From contig JAITYX010000046.1 of NCBI GenBank assembly GCA_021018815.1, forward strand, positions 2,669,501 through 2,733,500: a stretch of DNA of 64,000 bases, written 5' to 3'. Of this stretch, positions 25,820 through 40,100 are shown piece after piece (position 1 is the first letter of the stretch; each line of letters begins with the position of its first letter). Below the pieces are notes generated by a model. It saw nothing but the letters and a program-made list of their open reading frames with translations, made no database searches and was not told where the DNA came from. The DNA comes from Talinum fruticosum (taxonomy: Eukaryota > Streptophyta > Magnoliopsida > Caryophyllales > Talinaceae). A program made the translations under genes and the position numbers.

Positions 25820-28800
25820 GACATCATTTAAGATGCCACGTACGACAATAACAGCCACATAGGATTCAATGTGAGGTTGAATGAATGAAAATATATGCAA
25901 TAAAGAAAAGTGAATATTGAAATATTTAACCTAATTATTAGTGTAACTTATTCCCAAATATCCAAAACCCAGCAAAAACAGCACCCATAATGGGAGTTGT
26001 TGTTGTAACTTATTCTCATATAAACTATACCATATAACTTAATAACTATTTTTTAAAATAAAAGGAAATATAAAATAAGTTAAATATGTGTAATAAAAAT
26101 TATGTTAGTGAGTAGAATTAGTGATATCAAGTCATAGAAAATTTGATATTTTAATTGTTTAAGTAAACATACTTATTATTACTATTTATCATCATAAACT
26201 TTGAGTAGAAAATAGCAAAATAAAAGTTGCATAATATAATAACTAAATAAATTATTTAAAATAAAAAGGCATCTACAATGAGTTAAATGCAAATAATAAA
26301 TAATAAGTTGCTAGAATAATTTATATAAAAAGTTAAAAATTTTAACTTACATAATTATTTAAATAAAAATGTGCCAACTTATATTTTTGAAATTTTTATT
26401 ATTTTCTATCTTTACTAAATTGATTATAAAAGAAAATAACCAACAACCTTGCATAGCAAGGGGTATGAATCACCCTAGTTATAATCAAAAGCCCAACTCC
26501 ATAGTTTATTTCATGCTGACCCACCAAGAACCCACGTATGGCCAAACAAGTGAACAACAAAGAGCTTTCCTCTCGTTATGTTGCCTTAAATCAACACAGC
26601 CAAAGAAACGGTATCATTGCAAAGGAAGAAATGATTTCCACTCTCGAAACTTCCAAAGTTACAAAGGCATTTGTTAGTGGAAAATAGATTTATCACATTC
26701 CAGTGCAATTTGTCTTTCTTATTGAGCCTCCCTAAACACAGTGTCTTAGCAAAAGCCTGAACCTTGCTTTTAAACTTTTGAACTTTTGATTTATGAATAA
26801 AGCTAGAATCTAAAGAGCATGTTGCACGAAATTTTTAAGTTGTCTATAGAAATCACTACAAGATGAAGAACCAGAAGAACCCTCAAACTACACCCTATGG
26901 TCTGTATGCATGATACAACTCAAAACCTCCAAAGAATTCTTGAGGTCCCCATTCCTAATCATGTTGTTCCCTCTAAATAAGGAGGCTCTGAAAATGAAAC
27001 CACCATCTCCAGCCACAGCATTTGATTGAGGCTCTGTGAAGAGAAGAGAGGCAATGAAGGTATAAAAAAGGGAGGAAAAAAGAGAATGCCTGTTTGAATT
27101 TTCTGTTTCCCACCTCTGTCGGTGAGGCCACTTCTGGGGGCTATTTCTTTTAAGTGGCTAGGTTCTTGCCTTTGACGTTCGTCTGTTTAGGAGACTAATT
27201 TGAGACTATCTCCTCACCTTTTTCTTTTTGCTCCTCCAACATGTTTGCCTCTCTGAGAGTCGAAGGGAAGTTTGTTGGAGGCTCAATGAGGTACTCCACC
27301 TTTCAGGGTTGTTCAAACAAGCAAAAGAAAAAGGTTGGTCATCAGGTTAAGCTTTCAGGAATTCAGATGGTTGGCAATTCAGAAGATGGGCGTCCACTTT
27401 TCCAATGGAGACAAACTTGGAAGAGAATTTTTAGAGCAGGCAACAGGTGTCTGTTGCTTCAATTGAGGAAGAATAGCAGAGCTCGTTTATTTTCCCAATC
27501 TGGAAGCTTTAGTCAAAAGAGGACAATTATCTTTTGCAACAGTCATCCTAATTCTTCCAAACACAATTTCTAATTCACGCCAAAACAAGGCATCTCACAG
27601 ATACAAGAATTTCAATTTTCATTCTTTATTTTCAATCAACTTGCATCAACTTCATTGTAGACTATCCTTCAAAATTCATGTCATGAGTGTCTAACTCATC
27701 ACCTCTCACTTGCATCAGAAAAAGAAAGCTTGAAAATCAGCATTGACCTACTGTTACAAAACGACTAGAAAGCACATTGCTAAACATATAAGAATTCCTT
27801 CAAATTAAAGTTAATCATAAATTACAACACCACCACCCCCGGGGCCACAAACACTGACTGACATATAGCACCATTTACAGAGGGAAATCAATATCCACAA
27901 TCACTATGCAGGATGGATATAGTGAAAAACAAAGTTTGAACCCAATTCAGATACCTTGGTGAAGTCACTGTCTGATAGCATACAGATGGTAACATCATCA
28001 GGAATGTTTGAAACTTGGAGGAGAACTTTATCTACTTCAGCAGTTTTCTTCTTCATGCCTGGAAGGGGAGACAAGAAAAGAAAATACACAACCAATTAAA
28101 TAGAAACACAAAAAGAACTATGGCCCTACTGGAACTAGTACAGAAACTGAAGATACTCTCCTTCAGCTAACTGGTTTTGAGCAAGGACAACTCCAACTGA
28201 AATATTTAGGGGTGCCTTTGAAACCAGGTAAAATGAATGCCAATGACTGCAATACTAACCTCCAAGATTACTGCAAAGATTAGAAGCTGGGGTATAAGGA
28301 AACTTAGTTATGATGGCAGCACTCAACTAGTCAACTCAGTGAAGCTTAATATGCATATCTATTGGAGCTCTATTTTAATTTTGCCAAATCAAGAGATCAA
28401 AGAATTAGAAAAAGTGTGCAGGAAAATTTTCTTTCGAGGGGCTCAAATTGTACTAGCAAGATTATCCCAATGGTTTGGGATGAGGTTTTGCTCTCCCAAA
28501 AATCAAGGAGGACTGGGGATTAGATGCAGTAAAAGACTGGAATAAGGCACTCGTGGTAAACACCTTTGGCACATTTCCACTAATGCCTAAAGCCTACGGG
28601 TCAGGTGGATCCACAGCATATACTTGAAAGGAACTGGAAACATGCCAGAGTGAAAAAGGTTCAAGCTGGTACTTCAAACAGCTTATGAAATTAAGGAAAC
28701 ACCAGAATGCCTGGATGAATGATCAATAAGGGGAATGGAAAGTCATGCAGCAGGATGTTTATAAGGTTAAACTTGCATATAAGGCCTTGCAGCAACTTAA

Positions 28801-31800
28801 ACCTGAGACAGGATGGTGGATATGGCATAAGTGTACCTTGCCTAAACATGCATTTTGCCTTTGGATAATATTCAAGAGGAAGCTACTACGCGAGATAGGT
28901 TGCATAGATGGAAACCATTGGAAAACGTCAGCTGCAACTTCAGTGATCAACAGGAAAAGATTGACCATCTCTTCTTATAACGAAAAGTTTGCACAGGATA
29001 TTCTCAACAGATTAAGCCTGCAAAACTGTGATCAAGATTGGCGAATATTATGGAATGATTGGCTGACAGGAGTAACAGTGTCTCACACACAGCTAGCAGT
29101 CGTTGCCCCTTTGATAGCTGCAGTTTGCTATAATATATGGACTGAAAGAAACCTCAGGTTCTACCAATAGAAAAGCAGAACTAAGGAGCAAATTCTCGAT
29201 GAGATAAGGTGGACTCTTCGACATCAATTGATCAATAGGAAGAATGTACATAGAGTTTGGGTAGAAAGACTATAAGCTGGTAATCTCCCCTGGGTATGCC
29301 CAGTGTCTATGATGTAATTATTTGATTTGTTAATGGTGAAAGCTTACCCGTTTTACCCCAAAAAAAAAAAAAAAGAACTATGGCCAAGGTTTGGGGAAAA
29401 AATAAATCACCAGGACAAATTTAAAACAACCACAATAAGAATAATAAGTCAAAACAAATTGCTTACTACTAGCTGGGATAACGAAATACAGAAATCAATA
29501 TGACACACTGACGCAGGATACTTGATCTACAAAGTACATCAGATTTAGTAGTGTTAAATAAATTTTGATGAAAATAGCAAATGTCAAACTGATCCTAGCC
29601 AAGACAGCACAAGAAAAGCAAGTTATTGGGACCTGGATGTTAGGATCAAGATATAATCTATATAGATGCAACCCCAAAAGGACTTTGGGTTCATTGAAGA
29701 AATATTTTAGCCCTGAGACAGTTTCACTTCCAAAAATGTTGATTTGGAACCAACTAGCGTAGATAATAAGCATCATGGTATTATGGCTTGATCCTAGATC
29801 CTCCTGGAAGAATTTGGTGCAATGATCCAATTACCAAAAACATAAGAAACTTGCAGAAATAAAAAATTTAAGAATCTAATCAACAGCATGCCGTCATTAA
29901 AATATGGCTCAAAACCTCAAATAGGAGATGTGTACAGATTATTCAACAAGATGCTTACCAATGACTTGCGCAAGTTGATAAGGACTTTGTTGCATGTAGT
30001 TATTGGGATCTGATTTGACTCTAACAAAGCTCCCTATAACTTTTTCTTCAAACTTTACAATTTGCTTCAGGAGCTCTTCCACTAGACTCCTTCTCAAGTA
30101 CACAAGCTTGACATTTTCAGGAACAATAGCTATTATACTAGATATTGGTGCTGTTGTCGTTGTAATAGCTGCCATGCTAGTACTTGAAATTACTTCCCCC
30201 TTGTTTTGTATTCCATCTGAATTCTTCTTTCTCTTCCTCTCACAGGGAGTAAGCACTCCATCACCTTCTTCTGTGCTGCACCAATAATCCTCCTCAGGGT
30301 TCTCTAGATTCTTCTCAAAATGGGTCTCCAGAAGGTCATATACCCTGTATTTGTTCACCAACTTTCTGCCCAGCAGGGATTGCAGATACTGGTCACATAA
30401 GATCATTTTCTTCCGCTTTAACTTATTTTCATCTACATACTTCATAACAATGTTTGTTACATCATAATGTGATAGCTCCATGCTTACATCCACACCTATG
30501 TATATTAGAAAATCAATGAGCGGCTTTGAACCCCAGCCCTTGAACTCTTTCCTATTGCATTTTTCCTTCTGTTTAGGCTGCAGGATAGACATTTTTCTCT
30601 TCTTAACTGGCTTCAACCTTTTCCTCTTCCCACGTCTTGAAGGACTAAATTCGTCAACCGTCTCCCACTCCCAGTCCTCAAAATTAGTCAAGTTCAAAAC
30701 ATTTAGGTCATTTCTACCAAATTCATCAATATCATCGAAGGATCTGTAGTTTCTCCCTTTCTTCAATAAATCATGTGCCCTTTGGAGATGCTCCAGTTTC
30801 AGACCTTCATCTTTCTTGATAATTTCCCAATAATCCATAAAGAGAAATTCGTGTGTCTCTCTTTTAGTAAAGTCTACTTTTCCCTGCAGGTAAATGAAGA
30901 GCCTGTTTAATAAATGAGCACTCATGCCCTGGCATGAGTCAACGACAACTTTAGATGTTAGATTTTAAATAGGCAATATCAGGAAATTAGTTCTAGTAGC
31001 TGCTCAGAAAGATGGGCATCAGATAAAACAAAGTATTCCTCCTGCCTATAACCTTGATTCAATTTGAAAATGAAATAAAGAATAAGAGGTTACTAACATG
31101 ACAAATTTCTGGATTGTCGATCTTTAAGAGTGTATGTTGATGGAACTAAGCATGGTTTTTATCTGTAGTTAATTAGGGAATGTGTGGTTCTGAAGCTTCT
31201 GCACATTTCTTACACCGTTTCTTCCATTGCTGGACACAGAAATTTTACCATTTTATCAAATAAAAAGAATACGATAGGGCAGAAGGAAATCTAAAGATTG
31301 AGAAGCTCACGAGTTTAGCAACAAGGACATTCTTGCAATATTTTCCACAACGAAATGGGGATAGAAATGGAGGATGACTAAACACTAAGGCTCCCTCAAA
31401 TTGGCAATGTAGCCATGAACAGTGAGGACCATCTTTGCATCCATTCCACACCTACTGCTTAAACTAAAGTTTAAACTAGAGCAAAACAATGAGATGTTAG
31501 TTTCGGGGTCACAGAAGGATGAAAATTGTGAGTTTAGTCGTGTGACATAGTGATTAGTGAGTCTGAAAATAGTGAACTTTTTCCAACTAGGACGAAATAA
31601 TTAGTAGCGAATATGCAGCAATGATTATGGAAGAACATACTCAAGGGCCACTTGCCATTTACAGTAGGCCATCATCTATATTCCTTTTCTTTCCTAAATT
31701 TCTCATAGCATTAAATATTGCTCCAATTACACTGTCACAACGACAGATATGAATAGTCTAAGAAACCATGTTACATGAAAACAGAAAGCAGCGTAAGTTA

Positions 31801-34800
31801 GTAGAAAGCTTCAAAGCAATTTTAGAGCTATAATCCCCTTGTCTTAGTCATGAGAGACCTTCTTTGGTCTCATCGTGATCGTGATAATAGATTCCATAAG
31901 GCAAGATGGGATGATGTTTTCCATCCCAAGCAATCTGGAGGAGTAGAAATTAGACCTCTTCAAGTGATGAATAAGGCTCTCAAGATCTAGTGGCTCTGGA
32001 GGTATGTCACTGAGGAGGATGCTTTGTGGAAGAAAGTGATCAACTGATCATGGCCAATTGTGAAGTGGGTAGATCTGGTTGGTGGAGAAAAAGGAGTCCT
32101 CATGCCCATGGGTGTGGGAAATCAATATTAGCAGATCTGAACCATTTCAAGTCTCATGTTAAATTTGAGGTGAAAAAGGAAAGTTTCCATTTAGGTATTT
32201 TGGACTCCCTTTGCCTACCAAGAGAATATCCCATCAGTTATGCCAAACTTTAGTGGATAAAATCAGGCGGATGGCATCTTTGGCTGTAAAAAGCCTCTCT
32301 TATGCAGGAAGAAAGCTATTGGTATCTACTCTTATCTTATTGCAGGATTGGTTAATTTTTGCTCCCTAGTTATCCTTCTACCCAAGTATACAATGCATAT
32401 TACTGAGTCTCTATGCAGTAAGTTTCTTTGGAGTGAAAAAACTGATTCTAAGAAGATGGCTCTGGTGAGTTGGAGCCAAATGTGTTAGCCCTTATGTAAT
32501 GGGGGTCTGATTTCAAGTAAGTCCTTGCATGGAAAAAAGCACTTTATGTGAAATGGATTTGGAAAATTATTAATGCTAGGACTATTTTTACCTTGTGGTT
32601 TAAAGCATATCTTCTCAAAGATGGTAATTCCTTTGAAATTCAAGCCCATCTAACTGATGCATGAGGATGGAAGATGAGTTTGACTTTGAGAGATGATTTG
32701 GTGCAACAGTTGGGTGGTGTCATAAACACTAAGCAATGGTTTGATACAATCAATCTACTGGCAAATATGTTGTGCAGAAGGGGCATGAGGTTTTCTGCAA
32801 GGATGGACAGAATGTTTTTGATGGAAGATGGTTTGGAAGAGTTTTGCTTGGGAGAGGCACAAGTGGATGCCTTGGCTAGCAAGTTTCGGTAGACTGGTAA
32901 CAGCTAGTTTGTTACAGAACAGGGATTTTTCGGTGGGAAATTATTGTGTGTTTTGTATTGAGCAGGGGATGGATAATTGTGATCATATATTTTTCAAGTG
33001 CTCTGTAATAAATGTGATATGAAGCTACTTGCTTCTCTGGGCCAAATGCTTACCTTGCTGTTGGAGTTTCAGCTAAGAAACGCATTGGTTTGCTAACTAT
33101 TGTAAGGGCACTTCTATGAGAAGTAAATGGCTGAGAGCTATTTTTATCTACCGCTGCATATGAGCTCTGGAAAGAAAGGAATTGAGGAAGTATCAAAGGA
33201 AGCAAAGGAGTAATCAGACTTTTTTAGGCAAGTTCAGTATGTTAGTTGTGTGAGAGCTACAAATTATGTGGTGAGATGGAATGATCTTATTGTTTGATCT
33301 TGTATTGTACTCCATTATGAGCATCCTTTTGGGAAGTTAATATAATACGTTTACCTTTTTCCAGAAACAAAAAACATTTGCATTGTGTACTTAAAACACC
33401 ATCGTCTACTAAACCAGTAAAGTTTCTTGGCCTTTTTCACTTTATTTCTTGATGATCAATTCCTTATTTTTCCTATTTAAGGTGGGTCTCAGCTAATGGC
33501 TTTGGGGGTAGCAAAAATTCAGCTCATTCATGTCCTCTAGTGCATGAAAAGCGGACAAATCTCACGGCTTTAACTCCATCTCCACCCCCACCGGCAACAC
33601 ACATCAACTCAAGAAAACAGCGCATGTTCTATCAAAAACTCCCATGGGCATGTAGCTTTAAACCTCCATGCTACTTGTAAACATTCCATAATCTCCAACT
33701 TAATATGAACATATTTAAGCATTGATTCAAGTATTCTAAGTTATCTAATTGGGAGTGCAGTCCAATGTCGTGTCAACCCTAGGCAACAGCTGTGCGGAGG
33801 AAGCTTGCAGCTTAGCTTCAAAAATTTGGTGGCTAAGCCCCGACATGGTTTGATTCTACATTGCATTTTCTATCATGATTTTAAGGTATGAGTTAACTTG
33901 TTTTTGTCTGATGTTTCTAGGTACTAAAACCAAGTGGATTGATTTAATGCCAGGTGGTTCTATGCAAATTTTCGGCAAATTAAATTTAAATTAAGTTGTG
34001 ATGGTATATAACACCATTCCGACGTAATTTTCTAACAGTGTATGCCAGACTCAAAATCTAGCACTGTCTGTAATCTAGAGGAAGTCAACTAGAGAAATTG
34101 TAATAATCAGATTGATTTTCTGTTAAAGAAAACAAATAACATTGACATATTTAAGAAAAACAAAGGATATCTATTTGAAATAACATTAACTAAAAGCTGA
34201 AACAAGCAAGCATACCCCATCTGAGTCCACTTCCTTCCTTTCCTCCCAAAGTAAGGCAAGCTTTAGACAGTTGTTGCAGAATCCTTTTATCCCTCGAACA
34301 ACAATGAACTCAGCATCAGGAATACATTGTCCACAAACGGCATTTGAACAGCAGAAACAATGGAACTTTGCAGTCTTCTTGCAAATGAAGCAGAAATGCC
34401 AATCTGAGGAATAGGATTCTGTCATTCTACAAGCTTAATGAAATCCTAATATCATGTAGACATACCCATAGAAAACTGTAGCAATAATAATTATCATGAA
34501 AACCAGACATTTGAATCAGCTGCAGCCTGAATATCAAGCTTAACTAGCAAAGCATGCCTGAAAAACCCTGGAAGGTGTTCTTTGATTCTCATTTTGAGAA
34601 CATATATGCGTGTACTCAAAGGAGGTAAATTAACCTCAACCGACCAAGTAGCAAGATTACAATGCAAAATGAAAAAAAAAAATCTCCAATGGAGAATGGA
34701 ATATTGTGGAAAGTGTTGATGGCCCCAAGATTACAGAGGTTTATTTTGAGGGTAATGATTAGATTATTTGGCCACATGATTCAAGTGGGCATTTTTCTAT

Positions 34801-37094
34801 AAGGGTTTCTGCAAAGAGGTTTTCGAAGGGTCGAATCATCTTTACTTCCAAAAGATGCAATTTGGAAGTCTAAAGCTCCCAACAAAGCATGTTTTCTTGC
34901 TTGCACAGCCACTATAGAGAAGATTTCAACAGAGGACATGTTCAGAAGGAGAAATTTTAAGCTGGCTAGTAGGTGTGCGATGTGCCTAGCGGAAAAGAAT
35001 TTGATGACCACCTTTTTGTCCATTGACAATGGATTGTCGTTTTATGGCATTTGTCTTTCTCTTTGATGGGGGTTAGTTGGGTGCAACCTTTAACGGTAAA
35101 AGATGTTTTGATGGCGTGGAGAAGAAGGATGAAGGAGAGTCGGGTTCTAGGAGTTTGAAAGTCGATGCGATTAGCTATTTGGTGGAGTACTTGGAAGGAG
35201 AGAAATTGCCCGATTTTTAGGGCAAGCAAGGTCCTTTGATGATTGCTTTACTTTTTGAAAACTTTGTATAGTTGGAGTCAAGTTCTCAATCATGGTACAA
35301 AGTTGACATTTTGGGATTTTGTTGACATAGATTAGTGGAGCTTGGGCCTTGATTATTTTGTGTTTGATCAAAATCAGGCTTGATCAAAAATTATTATAAT
35401 TGGGTTAATTGATCAAAATCAGGTTGAACAGTAATTGAAGTTTGACGAAAAGGTGAGAGGTTATTTGATTCCCAAATCATCAAATATTACATTTGTAGTT
35501 AGGGAACGAGGGGCTACAATAAAAAAATCCCAAAGATTACAATCCTCTACAATTCTATTTATATACATCCTCCCGCACTCTTTAATAATTGTAAATCAAT
35601 CCCTACTTGTAACAAACGTGGATTTTATTTGGGTTAATTATGTGGGTTAGGTTAATTAATAAGTTTTAATTAAATAAATTGTGTTAATTAGTTACATATA
35701 TGTGATTATAGGTTTGATATGTTTTTATGTGTTGTTATTTTTGCATAAATAAAGAGATTGCCTGACTTGGAACTTTAAACTCGAGTAGGACTTATTTGAA
35801 GTGAGATTTGTGAATTTTATTTGACCCAATTCCACTATCCCACAAAAAAAAAAAAAAAGGTGAGAGGTGGATTTTGGGCTGAGATAAAGGGGAAATAGGG
35901 GTCCAATCCCTTCTAAAGACCCCCATCCAAAAGGTGGAAGGAGAGGGGGAGAGAGAGAGAGAGAGAGAATAAAAGCAAGACACGAGAGAAGGAGAGTGAG
36001 AGCTAGTGAGAGATAGAAGGGGAGGCGGAAGAGCAATGAAGAAGAAGAGAGAAAGAACAAGAAGCAACAGCGAGTAGCAGTTGAGACGCAGAAGAGGAAG
36101 GAACCCAGCCCCACTAACCTTCCAAATTCTACCAATTCCAAATCATCGTAACAATCGAGGTGGGTAATCTTTTACTCTAAATTAATAGTGAATTCAAACC
36201 CGAATAATTCTCTGTCAAAATTCCTCTATATTGAGTTTATGAGCATGAGAATAGGTGATATAGCATGTGAAGAAATTGATACAATATGTTTGATTAATTT
36301 GAGGAATTAGATGGATTTTGAATAATGGTTGGATTGTGAGGTTGAGCTAAGAAGTTTCAAGATGACTTCAATGTTGTTTTGGGTGGAACTTCACATTATT
36401 TCCCATATGTTCTACGACTCAAAAGTGTTGAAATTTTTATTCCAAGTAAGTGGGGTGAGCACAACCGGGTACCCAATGTTTTTGAGTGGACCCGGTCCCG
36501 GACCTAGTTCAACCAGGTCCTAAAATTTGGAACCCGTCCTGGACGTGGTTCCAGCCGAGTCCTAAAATTTGAACAGGTCCAGAATCGGTTGGAACCGGGT
36601 CTAAGACTCAGGTACCGGTTGCATCACAACAATTTCGACTTTCTATTTTTTTTTTTTTGGAAAATTTTTTTGCCTATGATTATCCAATATTTCAAACTTT
36701 TTGGCCTATGATTATCCAATATTTCCACATTTGTCGCCAAAGGAGGGGTAGTGAGTGAGAGCACAGCACGAGAGAGACTTGACGAGTGAGATCAATGAGG
36801 AATGAGGATCGAGGAGGATGACTGAGGGGGTTGGAAACTGAAATCAAGTAAGGTTTTATTGAAGAAGAGTATATTGTATTTTTATGCATAATATATAGTT
36901 TTAAAAAAATTACATGTGGAACCGGGTACCGGATACGGGTCCAAACTTTTAATATCGGTACCGAACCCGGTTCCAACCGAGTCCCGAAAATTGGAACCAA
37001 TCCGGAGCCAGTTCAACCGGGTCAGATCTAGGAGAAGGTGCACGATTTTTCTACTCACGCCTAATGATAAGGATCATTAAATGCTGGAAGAGAG

Positions 37095-37135
<41 letters not shown>

Positions 37136-40100
37136 ACTGAAATTGTGTATTGTTGATTGAATGGTGAAACTAAATTAAATGTGAAGAGAGGATTATTTAT
37201 AATGTCGATGTTGGAGTTTGAAGTCTTCAAGTGTCGAAGCTTATTTTAAGTGTGTTAGTTGTTATGTTGAATACTATAAGCTTTCCAAATTTCTCATGCC
37301 TGAAATCCATTGAATTAAGTTGTGGACCTTGAACTTGAGGCGTGCGAGTTGTTGGTGTGGTGCCTTACAAAACAGAACAGGGGGAGGGATTTTCTGGTTG
37401 GTTCTCTTCAGTCTTCTTTTGATTGTGAAACATTGTGATTACGGCTGCTAGTTCGTTAAAGAATTAAACCTGAACCTGAAACGAATCTGGAACTGAACTG
37501 ATGAACCTGAACCTAGCCTGAATTGAAAAAGATTTAGCTATATTTGAGCTAAACCAGGATATAATAGACACTGGGTTGAAGGAAAATATTTGTCTTGAGT
37601 GAGTGTGTTAAGTACTTGATGTATATATGTGTTGTTTTGATGTGTGAAATAAGATCAGTAGATACTTAAGATAAAGCTACTTCCAAAATCAAAACTTCAA
37701 AGTCGTAGTCATTTTCTGTTTAGTGTACTTGGAAGGAGAGAAATTGGTTAAATTTTCAGTGCAAGACAAGGTCTAGTCAGGATTTCAAACTTTATTTCTC
37801 GAGAACTTTGTATGGTTGGAGTCAAATTCTTATTCATGGTACAAAGTTTACTTTTTCAGATTTTGTCAATACGATCATTCCAGAGAGCTTGAGGGCATGA
37901 TGTTATTTTGTGATTGCCTCCTTTTGCACATGGGTGACATCCCCTTGGTATCTTCTTAATACATATTTTTATTACTTCATAAAAAAACTGCCACTTAAGA
38001 AAAGAAAATGAAGATGAAGAGGATAAAAAATTCCACCCCTAACCCCTTGCTCTATTTAATGAATGATTCATTGGCAACAAGCCAGGTGGATCCCTCGGTT
38101 ACTAGTAAAACAACGAGGCCTTCACTTCCCAGATTTGGCTTCTTCCCTAACCATCAAAGGAGTCCAAGCCCAAGGCATGATTCTAACAAAGTCCGAGTTT
38201 GGGGCGTCTTCGTCGCACTCTTATGCTTCTTGTAGGCATAGTAGGAATTGCTCTTTATATTGCATATTATTTCAGATATTTATATCCTTATTTAGTTAAC
38301 ATTATCTTTCAGAAGATTGTTTAGAGTCGTCATTTAGAAAGTTAACTCTGTCCCAAGTTCTGTCTTAGCTTATAAACATTGAACTCATGTAATGTTTTCT
38401 CTTCGGTTAACATTTATTAAATTCGAGTATTATTGAATCACTTAGGAATTTTCTCCTATCTCCATCAGCTTGGTATCAAGCCCGGCCGTCGCATCCTGCC
38501 CCCATTACGGTTGATCCTCGGTTGTAACAACTAGGTAGAACATGCTTTTCCCTTCTACCTTCACCAAGTCATCGCTGTCACCGTCATCCACCAAAAACTG
38601 ACCTGAACCCTAATTAACCTAGTTCTCAAAATTCAACCCCGGGCCAAGATTGCCACCATAGCAAGTTCGCCACCCAAGCTATCTCCAGCAAGAACACCAA
38701 TCGGTACCTTACTGATGATTACCATCTCGTCACCATCATTCCGTCGGACGAACAGACGATCGATGCCCCACATGTACAAGACTATACAACCATCAGCAGA
38801 GAGTGACACTCCTTCCCCTACTTAATTGATTTCAATACTTGTGTTTGTCCTAATCCCCTTCCTCTGGTCTCTCTTCCTGTGACTTGCTCCTTTACACCTG
38901 GACCCTTCACTCGAGTACATCATTTTTCCTATCTCCGATTACTATTCACATCCATCGCCTCCTTATACCATTGCACTAGTACTTATGTACGTTCCCCAGC
39001 CATTTTTGTTTTAGGCCATCACCAGCTATAGAGGACCTCTCTTCCTCCCTTTGCTGACCTTCATGCAATTAAGGCCACCTCTTCAGTGTCGTTAGGGCCA
39101 TATTGATCCCAAGGGCTCTCTTTGCCTAGGTTTTGGGACCCGCGGCAAAGGGATGAACTTGCCCCACCTTCTTTGCTTTCCTAATTTAATAACTGATTGA
39201 TGGTGTTTGACTTAATTGCTTCATTAGTCTTTCTTTTCTTTATTTGAATACTTGTCTCAAGTCTTGTCTACTTTTAAATTCTTATTTAGTCTATCCTATT
39301 AACAACCTTATAAAACATTTTTTTAAACTCCTCGGTCCGGCTCTTCGCTAGTTTCCATTTTGATTTGTCATAAAAGAATGTCATATTTAATTACTTAATT
39401 AGAAAATTAAATAGTTACACAACAAAGCTATACATCTTATAAGCCTATAAGAAGGCTGATGGGATTTTACAGGATAGCCAAAAGGGTAACTACAGAGGTG
39501 CATTGCGTTGCTTGGAAAAGAAATATATATCATTTGACTCTAATGGCTGTAATGGAAAAATCTGCATAGAACAACTCTTAGTTACAAAACATCTAATTTC
39601 CCACAAAATGTTAATGAAATCTCCCCCTTCTCTTTGCCCCTTTTTGGGTAAGTAAGGTCAAGATGTAAGAGCTCATACTCAAGATAGTAGGCAAGTAGCA
39701 GAGTTAAGGATTTGGAATAACAGTGAAGGAAATAATTTGATGCTCAACCACCAGATTATCTCCTTCGTACGCTTTTCAATTATGAGACAAATTCCATAAC
39801 AAACAAAATATCCTGTGGATCCCTACTAAGCATGGTCTAAGGGATATCAAAATGCACACAACCTTGCCCCTACAACAAGCAGAGACGTTTCCAGGCATCA
39901 AGCTGCATGTAGACACAAAGACACCAGCTTGTGAACATTTATTGTGGTGCAATTTATACTATTCTCTATCATACTTGGCCTGATATTCCTAAAACTGATG
40001 TCTAGTATGAAACATCAATATAATAAATATTATAATAAGATAAAGCTTAAACTTCCACAATATTTTTTTCTCTTAGTTACCTTTGAGAGCAGAAACTTCC

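Larger units (their letters stand above)
35607..37680 (+). repeat. Ty3/gypsy-type LTR copy, plus orientation, intron 2, interrupted
   Basis: It begins TGTAACAAACGTGGATTTTA and is co-linear with the reverse complement of 22800-23866 as far as about 36240. It contains a GA-rich tract (35936-36090). A hAT-like element splits it at 36449-37063, and LTR-like sequence continues past the insertion (GGTGCCTTACAAAACAGAAC at about 37357). Right end uncertain. Confidence 0.55.

Noticed and set aside
27241..27573. 110-codon Arg/Lys-rich ORF in intron 5
   Set aside because: No family likeness, no splice or promoter context; probably chance or an unrecognised repeat.
30884..30925. Upstream ATG of the exon 4 frame as the gene start
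   Set aside because: The acceptor at 30885-30884 joins in phase to exon 3, and the PHD-like exons upstream belong to the same protein family.
35725..36141. 138-codon Leu/Ser-rich minus-strand ORF
   Set aside because: Same type of GA-rich tract within the other LTR copy.
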